Of a DNA stretch of 60,000 nt, positions 12,601 to 24,600 are shown one piece after another. A program made the translations under genes and the position numbers. Every line of letters begins with the position of its first letter. Positions within the stretch are counted from its first letter, which is position 1. The stretch comes from Liolophura sinensis (lineage: Eukaryota; Mollusca; Polyplacophora; Chitonida; Chitonidae): NCBI RefSeq assembly GCF_032854445.1, contig NC_088302.1, forward strand, positions 9,855,338 through 9,915,337, given 5' to 3'. Under the pieces are notes generated by a model. It had not been told where the DNA came from, searched no databases, and saw only the letters and a program-made list of their open reading frames with translations.

Positions 12601-15600
12601 CAAATAAGAACTATGCATGCATGGCACTGAAACTTGCTCTTTCATATGCGAAAAGGTTGAGGAAATAGGTAACAAAGTCTATCAGCTTAACTTTGTCAAT
12701 ATAATTTCTTATGATATACCAAACAGTACAATCAATACCAGTACTGAAAGCATGTAACACAACACAGAGATCTTAAAGAGAAAATGATGGTAAAATGATT
12801 TTCACACATACCCTAAATGACCTGAAAATTCAACCACAGAAGAGCATTTCTGGAGGCAAATAATTGTCATCAGACTTTACTTCTCGTGGAAAATTTACAT
12901 TTTCCCACGTGAATATCATTCTACCTTCCAAACACTCTGAAAGCACCTTTCTACAATCAGTAGAGTTCCCAAAATCTGGAAAATGAGCAACTTAGTCATG
13001 GACAAAATTTTAGGTCATTTAAGGTAAGCATTTTTTTTTTTCAGAAATATCAATGGTTAAACCAGAGTTTCTCTAATCTTAATCTAGGTGTTGCCTGGCA
13101 GGTGAACTTATTTTATTCCAAAAAACATTTTAGAATGTTTACATGTTTAGATTTTTTTTTCTTTTTTCTGCCCTCCCTAAAAAAGGCACATTTTCCTTAT
13201 TCTGGTATTGGACTGTGATTGAAGCCCTTTTAGCTGCTATATCTGCATGACTAGACACCTCCAAGGTATCAAGAATTTGCAGACATGACCTGTACCTGGT
13301 GTTTAAATTGGAGTCATCTGCAGACCAGCCGGTCATTATCTCCTCATCGTACAGTAAAGAACGGCATTGATTACAGCGACTACAACTGCTCATCTCCACC
13401 TCCACCGCAATGTTCTCCAGCGTTTGGCGGAGACTCCACAACGATGCACTCTTACACGAGGATTCTTCATAATCCATGCCACCTGTGTAAAAGGTGCAGA
13501 AACATAACCTTTGTAACTCTTATTAACCTGATACCACATGGCAGACAACAACAACAACAGTTAATGTCAAGTTAATGTCAAGTCCTCAAAGTCAAATCGC
13601 ATATGATCAAGCATTCACCAACAACATATATTCTTGGTTGATATGATGTCCAGAACAGTGATGTCCTCAATCCACTGAAATTTTCAAAATTCATAATAAT
13701 AACTATGTCAAAATCGCAGTCCTTCTTTTTGTTAGAATGAAGACGTTCATTATTTGAGCTCTTAGACTTAAAAAGCTTGTGTTCTTGAATTAACTGAAGT
13801 TTGAAATTTTGACTTAAGTGAAAGGTTACTGTGTGGTAAAAATCCTGGATAGCAGTTACACCATTCATGAAATTACAGAAAACTAATTTTCTAAACCCAA
13901 ACTCTCGTCTCAAAGTACACGATTTCATCAGTGTCACATGGTTTAGCAGTACTGAAATCTACACACTGTTCTGAACATCTACGTACATGCAGGAATGCTC
14001 TCAGCCCTGCTGAAGTTCAACACCCCCATTTACATATAATCATTAACTGACTTTGCTGGTGTCATTTACTGTGTTCAAGAAACGTTCACTTATATGTATA
14101 TGCTGTTGGTGATCAGGTTTATGTGTGAAGTAAAACTGGGGGATGGGGGGGGGGGGGGGCAATATTCAAACAGGCAACGTAAGAAGTCAATGATTAGTAG
14201 TTCACACCCTGAGTTCACGTTTGAGCCTTTTGATGCAATCCAAAACAGTCAGACACAGCTTAGTTTTAAGACCCTTTTGAATCAGTTAACAGAAAGTACT
14301 ATTAACGGTAGATGCTGGGGACATCACTGTGGTAAAAAGTGTAATCATTGCTCTCCTTTCCTTCAGTGGGACATCTTTAATGAGCACAGAGCATCGCTTT
14401 AAGTTGAAGCAAAGATGATATGCATCAATGAAAGCATTCATGTGTATGTAGAGATTTAACAGTCAGTTCAAGCACATTAAGTCAGCATTCCATTCAAGCA
14501 CACATCAATCAGGGTTAGCATGAACATAAAAATCAATACCAACTCTCACACAAAACAATTCCAACTAATACAATTCAACACCACATCTGCTGTAACAAAG
14601 AAATTATCCAAAGAGTTGAAGACAGACTGTTAACACTCAGAAAATATGCAGGCATGCAATGTAAAATTTAGTCTAAGGGAAAAAGCATTTTTGTGGCCTA
14701 CCAACAGGATAATGGTTAGAACTAGTGAGTTTGATTTGAAATTCTAAGAACTTTTGACCTAGTGTATGTAGTTGATGTCCTTCAACAATTTTATACCTAA
14801 ACTTCAGATACTGACTTTTATCAGTACTCTACATATTAATAGGTGACACTATGAAAATTAATTCCCATTTCTTGAAGCCCACATGAAGAAAATTTTGATC
14901 ATGTAAATGCGAGTGTTTAAACCTCACAAATTGATATTATGAAAAGAGCAGGGATTCAGTCAAACATAAACATCCCCTGTGGTATGCTGGATTTTTTGTT
15001 CACTTTTTTTTTCTTTTTGTAGTGTAAAGTAAACATAAGGATGTTCTGAGTGATTAATGGTAGGTTTTTGTTCTGCCATTTGGTGCTAAAACCCTTTCAG
15101 GAAATTTCTTAAATCAGGGTGTACTCAAATTAATTTCACTTTTTTAGCCCACAAAACACTGCAATGTACACACAGTTGCAAAGTTTCATAAAATTACTAG
15201 CAGGCCGACCACCACATAATGACATCCTTACCATAGGACTGTTTGGCACTGCCTTGAGGGTATCTCTTATCACTGCTTATAGAGACTTTATCTGCGCTGG
15301 TCGAGTCATCCGAGTCTCGATCGTTACCTCGCACGTAATCCAGACTTCCTCCAAAGCCTCGTGGCAGACTTTTCAACGTGTCCTGATTCTCCATATCATT
15401 GCTATCAATACTGTCCCTATCTGATGATTGGCCTAGGGACGAGAAGGAGTCACTTTTCGTTGGAGTGCTCATTGACTGTTTAAACTCGTTGAATTTTGTC
15501 GCCATAGCACTGGCGGTGAATTTCAGCATTTTACTAACAGCGTCTTTGCTTTTGCGCAAACTTTGTGTTCGCCGAAAGGCGAATTCCTTAGCCACTTCCA

Positions 15601-18600
15601 TTTTGGGTGAGCTAGTGCTGGTGTCAGGAGACTGGACAGTTTCCCCAGCCTGCCTGAAGGGTGAACGCAGACCCCAGAGGCTCAACCTGGATTTCTCAGG
15701 GGAGCTCAGCCACTCCGGTGTGCTACTTGTTCGTGACAGCTCTGTCTTAGTATCAATCACTTCAGACGGACTTTGCACTGCACTCTGGGATCCCCCAGGG
15801 AGACTGCTTGTCCTGGAGATGGGTGTCTCACCCTGTAAGTCCGTTAACCAGGGTTTTTTGGCACTAGGGCTATTGCAGACACAGTTGACACCCACTGCTT
15901 TGCTACTCGAGTCATCACAAGAACACACACTGTTTTCTGAAACTACAGAGCTCTTCCTACCAAATAAACTCTCGGCATCTTCCACTTTAGGTGTCCTAAG
16001 GGGTGACGTGGTGGTAAGAGGGGATTTGGGGAGTTTCTTTTTGTGAGTTGGCGATACTGACCCGGACACCCCACTATCTTTTTTCCTGTTTTGTAACGGT
16101 TCATTAAATGCTCCCAGTGGATCATTCGTAAGCACAGGGGTGGCAGACTTACGCTCCGGGCTGCCCCGCGGAGAGTGAATGGTTGGTGTTCTCTTATCCT
16201 CCTCCGTTCTCATCACATTTGACTGACTAGACTGGCTGTTTAGTTGAAGGCTCTGCGGTGGTTTCACTATAGGAGAGATTGTCTGTTCAGCATCTTTACT
16301 ACCGTACACAGAAAGGTCTGTGGATGGGTTATCTCCCCCTGATTTAACAGTCATGCCATCAGAGGGAGCATTTACAGCACCAGCCGAACTTTCTTGTCTA
16401 TGGCTGTCTGTGAATACATCACCGTTCACAATGGATTTATCGTGACCGTCTCTTTTCTTTGCAAAGTCACAAAATCTGATAACTTGAGCGGTTTTCTCAT
16501 CATCACTTGAATGACGACCTCTCTTCTCTAACAGGCTGACTGAGCGTTGTTTCATCTGGCCATGGTCCCCGGCACTCTTGTGGCGTTTTCGCGTGATATC
16601 CTCCTGGCCTAGGCTCGTGCTCAGGTGTAACTCACCCAAATGTCCGAATACACTCTCGTCCAGTGAGGTCTGACTGACCATCAACAGCCCTGCAGCGCTC
16701 CCTACAACAACCACACCAAAGTGTCACCATCAAGTCTACCTGTGTCAACTCTACAGGCAAACCTTCTTAGAGCAACACACCACTGCCCAACTTATACAAA
16801 AGGTAAGTTCTTAATACCTGGCTGATTTTGAGAAAGAGTGCTTTTCAGCAAGTATCAGACTCTTCAGTGCCTGCTAAACTCAATGTATGAAATAGGAAAC
16901 TCTTAATGTGCCCGCATAAAGTTTAAAGGTGAAATGCAAAGCCTTCAATTGTTGTCTACTTGCTTTTCTGGGTATGCTATGCAGCCGTGAAAATAATTCA
17001 CTAATTCTTCTTTCCCATAAACATTTATTTATAAGCTGCTTAACAAAAATAATCTGATCTTGTATCGCTTTCTTAATATTAATGTTAAAAAAAAAATGTA
17101 ACACTTTGAGACAGGGCTGACAGCCAATGCCTACTGTAATAAAACGATATAACACCAGGTTTACTTAAAAATGAAAGCCTTTACAATTCACCATTAAACT
17201 TACCACTAGAATGTATTTGTGACCATTTAATAGATTTTTTTTTTATTGGATATAGGCATTAAGGGAACTAGTTTCAACTGTATTTTTCAGGAGACAGCTT
17301 TGGCCATTGGAGACAAACAGTAATCTAAAACAGTGGCTCTCCAAGAAGGCTTGGCTATGCTATCAGCTGCTTAACACTGTAGCTACAACTACTGCACAAC
17401 ACGAACGGTTCATCGCAAAACTAAAAAGACGACAGATCATAGTGCTTTTACGAATTTGTGTCACAAAAATTGGTACCCCAAATAAAAACAGCATATGTAA
17501 ATGCCTGTATGGTGTGCCAAGGTTTACAGAGAGCAACACTACATGAGGTAAAGTAGACCAAAAAAAAACAAAAAACAGCTACAAATTGGGAACCACTGTA
17601 AGGAAACATGGCAGTGTATAGAAGGGTGTTGCATGAGAAAGGCTGCGAAGAAAGACACTGGTTGAAAAGTTGAAGACGTAACACAAAAACAGATGTCTAA
17701 TTACCAAGTGTCTATCAGCAACAAGGCTTGGTTCAATAAAGTGATCAAAGGCCTTTCCAGTTGACTGTAACTACCAACACAACATATGCCTTAAACAGGT
17801 GAAGTTATGGTAGATACAATAGACTTTCTAGCCTACAGTGACTTTGTGGAACAGAGCCGTGGTCACTGTTTCACAATACCGCACTGAAGAGGAGAGACAT
17901 GCACGAACAGGCGCAAATCATGATGCAACAACTGCATGTGAGAGCGGAGAACAGGAAAATCAGCAGAGCCTATGTATTTGTCAACATTTTGTACAAGTAA
18001 GTTAAAAATGCAATTTGCTGTTAGGAAAAAAAATCCACGAAATGAAACAGAACTAAAGTGGTTTTCATTACATGATCTAAAGGACTTTGTCCTACCCCAA
18101 CACAGGCTAGATTTAACGTTCACGAAATTGACCTCATTTTATACATTAATAATTAAACAACTCAAGAATGACTTCTTTACAATTTTTATACACATTCCAA
18201 ATGTGAAATCGGTCCAACCTAGTGTGTATTTTTTGTCCAGATGTGCAAAAAATGGTAAAAACAGAAATTAATTTCTTTTTTTTTCCTTTGTGATTTGGAC
18301 AGCCGTTTAACCATAAACTGTAACTGCATTTCTATCATCTCTATTTCCTCCTTAATTTAAAAACTAAAATCACACTAAGCCGTTCTACATTAAAATAGTA
18401 TGACGGGGTAGGACAACAGTCAGAAATATGACCAAATATGCAACAATGTACCAAAGATGAAAGTGAAAGAATGCCACTAAGTCAAAATATGAAAATAGTC
18501 TATGGTAAGGTGTTTGTAGAACTCACCCACGCTTCCATGAAGTGTATCAAAGCTGTTAGTACTGCCCATACTGCTACAGGACTTGCGCACCAAGCTGTTA

Positions 18601-21600
18601 ACTCTACCACGAATCTCTGGGATACGAAAACCATCTTGGTCGTATTCTGCAAGCACAAGTGCAGATTGGTTGATTGGATTGAATTGGTTATTGTTTAGCA
18701 ACATATATAAGAATTTTTCACATTATGAAAAGAAAGCATCGTGTGAGTCCAAGTCCAGCTTCCATGAAATCCTATGTCTTGTGAAAAAAAACTGCAATTT
18801 ATATTTTATTTCCCACCAGGTGATCTTTTGACAATCCATACCAAACAGAACAAAATTTTGTTTGCAAGAGTTGAATGCTGTAAATTCAAATTAAATTCTG
18901 ACTGTAAAGGCATCAAAATAACTTCACAAGAATTGCTCATCGGCCCAATTTTAAGTACACGGTACAAACTCTACCTAACATGTAACCTAGATGTCAAGTT
19001 TGCACTTCAATTATCCTGGATGTACAGCAAACCAACATCCAACTCTGCACTGAAGACAGGATAATTTACCTGAGCTTGTACTAGACTTGTTCTCCTTTCG
19101 CCTGGAGCGCTTCCGTAGACTCAGCCGGAATCCCGACCTATCAAAGCGAGTAGGTTTGGTGGGAGAGACATCAGTCTTGTCGGCGCTCTTCTCCAGAAGA
19201 TCTGAGTGACTGAGGGCCTGCGACAGGCGCTGAGCATCCTCCTGTGTCATGGAACTGTAGCCTTTATCAGAGACCCCTCCTGTAACATAGGATACATTGA
19301 CTGACCGTCTGTCTGGCTGGTTGCCTGTCTGACTGATAACATGCAGCCTTGCTTTAAATCTTTAGTCAGATCTGATGGAATAAAATTAGGAGCAGCTTTG
19401 GTTTAAGAGTTTAATAGTTAACAAATTGTCAGAACACAAAATATCCCAAAACTCACTACCAAATGAGTGGTACTTGCAGGTCATATTTTATATTTTGCAA
19501 ACCTAAAGTTAAGTTCAGTTGCAAATAGTTCCCTTCATACAGTCACTTACACTTATTGTGTCTGTTACAGACTGAAAATATTCGCTAGGGAGTTGAACAA
19601 GACAATGTAGCACCACTGTTCCAGATAGAGTACATTATCTCATGTATTATTGCATCCAGATATACTTAAATATGTTTGATATTTTCTCCTCGCATGGCCC
19701 TTTACATACAGTCAGTCCTGTTTTACATAACTCAACCAACACAATACAACACACAAATCTAGATAATAGGAGGTACCATAAATTTCATACATGACTAACT
19801 TGCCCATTCTTCCTGATTCTGAGAGTTCTATTGATTTTAGGAAGGTGTTTTGAGGTTAGCTAGGAACACGGGATGATATTCTACTTTAAAATACAGTAAA
19901 AGTTTCAGCACCAAAAATAAAATTTTGTGACATTTATTTGCCTCTACAAATAAACTTTTGTGGGTAAAATACTAGGTCATTTAGGGTAATCAGTCAGAAT
20001 TTAAATACGTCCCTCAGTGGTATAATTTCAAAAAGGTGGTACTGAACTTAAATATCATTTACATCAAAATATGTAACATAAATCCAGGTAACAGTGCTCT
20101 CACTTGCATCAGTGCACAGTAAGTCCAACCTGTGTCAGCCACCCAATCTACCCTAATCAAACTAGATCAATTAAGCAAACTTTAAATCCAAGATTATAAT
20201 GCATTGTTCATGTTTATACAGCTGCTGACTTTAGAAAAAAACAAAAGTAGTTCATGCAGATAACGCAACACTCTTCTAATATTTGAAAACATGAATTAAG
20301 TCTAAGGTGGAATTTGTGGAAGATTCACGGCATATCCAGACCAACATTTTTAATGTTGTTGTATATATATATATTTATATTAGTAATACTAGAGGGTCAG
20401 GGGGAAGATCACAGCACACACACCAGAGCTGATCCTCTCCTCACTGTTTCCCTTCTCCAGCGGCGTGCTGACAGCAATCAGGTCATCCGCCAGGCCGGCC
20501 TTGTGTACATCCACCTTTTCACCTGTCCCGTCCTCCAGGTAACTGTCGATACTCGCCCGGCTGATCTGGTCAAAGTCGCTCCCAGAGTTGGAGCACAGGG
20601 ACAGACTGCGGCGCCGGGAGAGCTTCCTGAAGCGGGCTACACCTAGGATGACATTCCTCAGCTTGTTCCATAACAGCATCCCACGACTGTTCACTGACGG
20701 CCACTTACTCTCTAACACAGCCTTTAACATAAACAAGTAGTGTTTCACGTATTTATCTGATTAGCAGACATCCAAGATAACCATTTCTCTCGGTACCTCC
20801 TCTACATGTCGAATTTGCTTTGTGAAGGGCCTACAAATATGCCTTGAACCATTAAGTTAACTATGTCTCTATAACCACACCAACATAAGAAAGTGTCATC
20901 ACCTATTGTTGCTTAATGGCAGTTACAATCTCTCTTTGACACACCTCTAAAACAAGGTGTACCATATTCACCTACACTGACTATGGTAAAATTAATATAT
21001 TACTCATAAAAAAGGCAAGTTAGGTCACAACTTTATTGTCATAATAATAATTATTTGATAATGAAGAGAAATCTAGTTACCTTGTTATAATAGCCGTATG
21101 TGATGGCATTAGGCTGTACGCCTGCCCTCTTCATGTCAAACAGAACCTTGACAGCTAGAACTGGCTGATGATACTGTCCACATAGCTGCAGCAGCACTCG
21201 GAAACAGATCTGACAACAAAAATGACATGTTCAGAGGTTTAAAATAACAAACTAACACCTCTCCATTGATTTCATTAACATATATATTCTGAAACAAACA
21301 ATAAGATTACCAATTAAGACCTATAAATTTTTTCCTACATTAAAGAACCAGAAAAATCAATAAAATTGAAATATAAACACATCAAATTATTTTTGAGGCT
21401 TTACTAGTAAAATTGACAAACCTCATCTGGAGGTTGAAGCTTCACACGTTGCATTCTCTTGAGAACCTCGTAAGCGAGTTGCAAGGCCTTGGGTTTCGAT
21501 GCATGATTTTTCACGAAGGCTGGCAGATGAACAAACCACAGGCTGTAGCAATGTGCCAGCAAGCATCTGCAAGCAAAAGTCATGGTGTAACAAAAAAAAA

Positions 21601-24600
21601 AAAAATAAATAAATAAACAAATACATGTACTACCATAAATGTATTTACATGTACGAAAATGAAATGTGCATAATGAGCAAAGCAGCTAGAGATACATTCA
21701 ATTATGGGACTCACTTGCCTGGAGCAGATCAGCTTTGATAGGGACTACATACTAGTAATAAGAGCCAGCTATAGCTCCCATATTATTGGTAAACAATATT
21801 CCCAGTTGCTTGTGAATCGTACTAAAGCAAGTTTTACAATATTACAAGCATACTAGGCTAAACTGAGGCTGACTTCATAACGCATTCTTACTACTCCTGA
21901 ATCAGTAATGGCCTCTAATAATACTAATATCCTGAAGGTTCAAGTGTACAGGTACAAAGGTAGTTGATACTAAAATCTTAGGAGGACTAGAAAATGGGGT
22001 CAGCCTTACTCATCAAGGCAGTGATTCACTGGTTTTTATGAGGTAGAAATATTTTATACTTACTTTGACCACAAATGGGGTGTAGTTATGTGCTGTTGTG
22101 CCATCTACAATGACAGAAAACAAATGTTTCAAAAAAAAAAAAAAAAACAGCACCAAACTTTACATTTGTTCAGTGTAAACACATTTCATAGAGATGCATC
22201 GGAATTAACATAATAAAATACATTAGAAATAACCAATATCAAATTCTCTGATCTAATGAAAAAAACCTGTGACTTAATAATTAAAAATATACCGGTGAAA
22301 AATGAATGACATGTTTTTAGGATAAATAATTGAGCTGATAAATAATGTCTAAGGAAATACATGAGAAAACCACAATAACTTGACCCAGATGATTACCTTT
22401 TGGGCAGATTTGACCTCCTGTTTTGTTCGTCTTGCCATAGGACTGTGAGGACATCCACTCTGTTTCCCTGACAGAGGAGCATGAGTCTTGGTTTTTTGTA
22501 AAAATAAGTCGTAGTTTAATGGTGGAAACCCATTGTAACTACAAGTAAATGTTTGGAATTATTACTCTGTAAAAAGATTTCTTTCAAAATTCTAACATGT
22601 TTCCGGGGTTCATAGAAGTCATTTTTCCACGTAACGACCACCACTTTCTGGGCGAAATTGAGTTAAGTTCCATTTTGACCAAACATTTGAGATACTAAAC
22701 TTAAACATTTTTGTACTTTACTATCCTTCATTGATTTTAAAGTACCTGTCACTGCCTATATATGAACTCAAGCTGGCCTCCTAGTTGATACTGCAAACTG
22801 ATAATGGGCGCACATTGCAGTTAACATTAAATGTATTTCAGGGTGCAAGTCTAGTGACGTGTGAAGACCTGCCCAGAAAGCTTACAACCTAGAACATCCG
22901 TCTAGACTGACTGAAACTGACAACATGAGCTATTGGTCCTGACATCGCTTTTAAAAAATATTCAATAGTCAAGAATCAAGAGAGAATGGTCATGCATTAA
23001 TGGAATTAATGGAATATGTGGTTGTCACTCTCAGACTGTAGGACATTTCACAAAAAAAAAACATTTGAGAAAATAAAAAATTATGCAACCTCCTTCATAT
23101 TGCTAGAAACTAATGTGAATAGTGCATCCAGATGAATGTTCTGTGCATTAGCTGAACTAAATGGAAATATTATCCTTACTTCTCAAAATAAACAAAGACT
23201 TCAATCAACAAAAGCAGTTCATAACAAAGTCTGATTTGACTTAATGACACATGAAATTTACCGCGAAAATCAGCTACCGATAATGAGAAAATTAAGTGGC
23301 CCGGAAATAGTGAATTACTCCATGGAGTATTAACTATAATGATCTTTAAATAGAGAGACTGCACATTTAGAGAAGTAAAATACACTGCTACTTTATGTAT
23401 CAATGAATTGTCACTTTTTCCATAACGAATGCGGCCGGATCTCAACAGCCTGAATGGCTGAAGTCCTGTCATCTCCATGTTAAGTATGCAGTCACTCACG
23501 CTACGCTAATGTCAAAAACAAAACGACTGGTAGCAAAAGTAGGTCAAACTATTTGGCGGGGACCTATTTGTGGAGACCTATTTGGCGGGGACCTATTTGT
23601 GGAGACCTATCTGGCGGGGACCTATTTGTGGAGACCTATTTGGCGGGGACCTATTTGTGGGGACCTATTTGGCGGGGACCTATTTGGCGGACACCAAAGA
23701 AGCATACTATGTGTTTGATTTCATACGCCAATCTGCTTTCAAAAATTGGCTAATCAATGCAGAGGGCCATGAAGATTTCTGTACAAGGGAGATTCACGGA
23801 ACTTTGGATATGTTCAAAATTGATTTCATGTAAAATTTTGAATATTTCTTTAAAAAAAAAAAACAACCTCAAAATTGAAATCATATACCCAGTTATTGAG
23901 TGCTTTATTCAATCAATGGACCGAATCAATGCTCGTCTACACAACTTCTATGAACCCCTGATGTTTACGACGGCATCTCTACAGAAATGCCGGTGTGGTT
24001 AAGGCAAAATCACCTAATACACAAGTAGTTTCAACACATGCCGGTAAACATATTTGTGTTTCTTAATAATGCAACACATACACAATCTAAGCACACAACA
24101 TTTTTTAACATTTCAACAATAAAAGTATTTTGTAGCAGGGATTGGGGGGTGGGTGGGGGGTGGGGGGGGGGGGGGGGTGGGGGGGGGGGGAGGAGTCCTA
24201 ATTTCCAGGACAATTTGTTCTCTTCTCTGCAGCCACTAGACATGCAATTTTTAACAGGAATGCACAGTTTCTCTTTTCTCACATTATTAATCCATCTAAT
24301 GAAAAACATATCCTTATCTTTACTTTTATGGAGAAACTGGAGAGACACATAATTCTGATATCAGCACTATTGATAGGTCTTAAAAACAAGAATAATTACA
24401 CTGTTACACACATAGCACATAGCAATTACCTGTATGTCTTCCCCTCAGGTAAATCAGTTGGTTCAGGAGGTAAGATGAACACCGTTCTTTCACTGTGAAC
24501 AAAACCACCACCATTAGTGCTTGAACTCATGAATGCATTGGCAATGAACAACAAAATCAGAGAAGGTCATGTGAAGCATCATAAATTGATCTATAAACAA

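Larger units (their letters stand above)
22539..24429 (-). other. intron between exons 17 and 18
   Basis: Holds the 29-bp minisatellite and the G-rich tract. A 107-codon open frame at 23499-23176 lacks recognisable homology and is not called. Confidence 0.75.

Noticed and set aside
15399-16046. 215-codon plus-strand open frame
   Set aside because: It is antisense to the large coding exon 25, whose minus-strand frame fits splice phases and the family; codon shadow.
22430-22485. Alternative acceptor CTGTCAG inside exon 18
   Set aside because: It would remove the conserved FP-L-LF segment and change the incoming phase.
23176-23499. 107-codon minus-strand open frame between exons 17 and 18
   Set aside because: Exons 17 and 18 join in phase without it and the family has no matching segment.
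23509-23833. Three overlapping plus-strand frames with pentapeptide-like repeats
   Set aside because: They are produced by a 29-bp minisatellite and differ only in frame; no homology outside the repeat.
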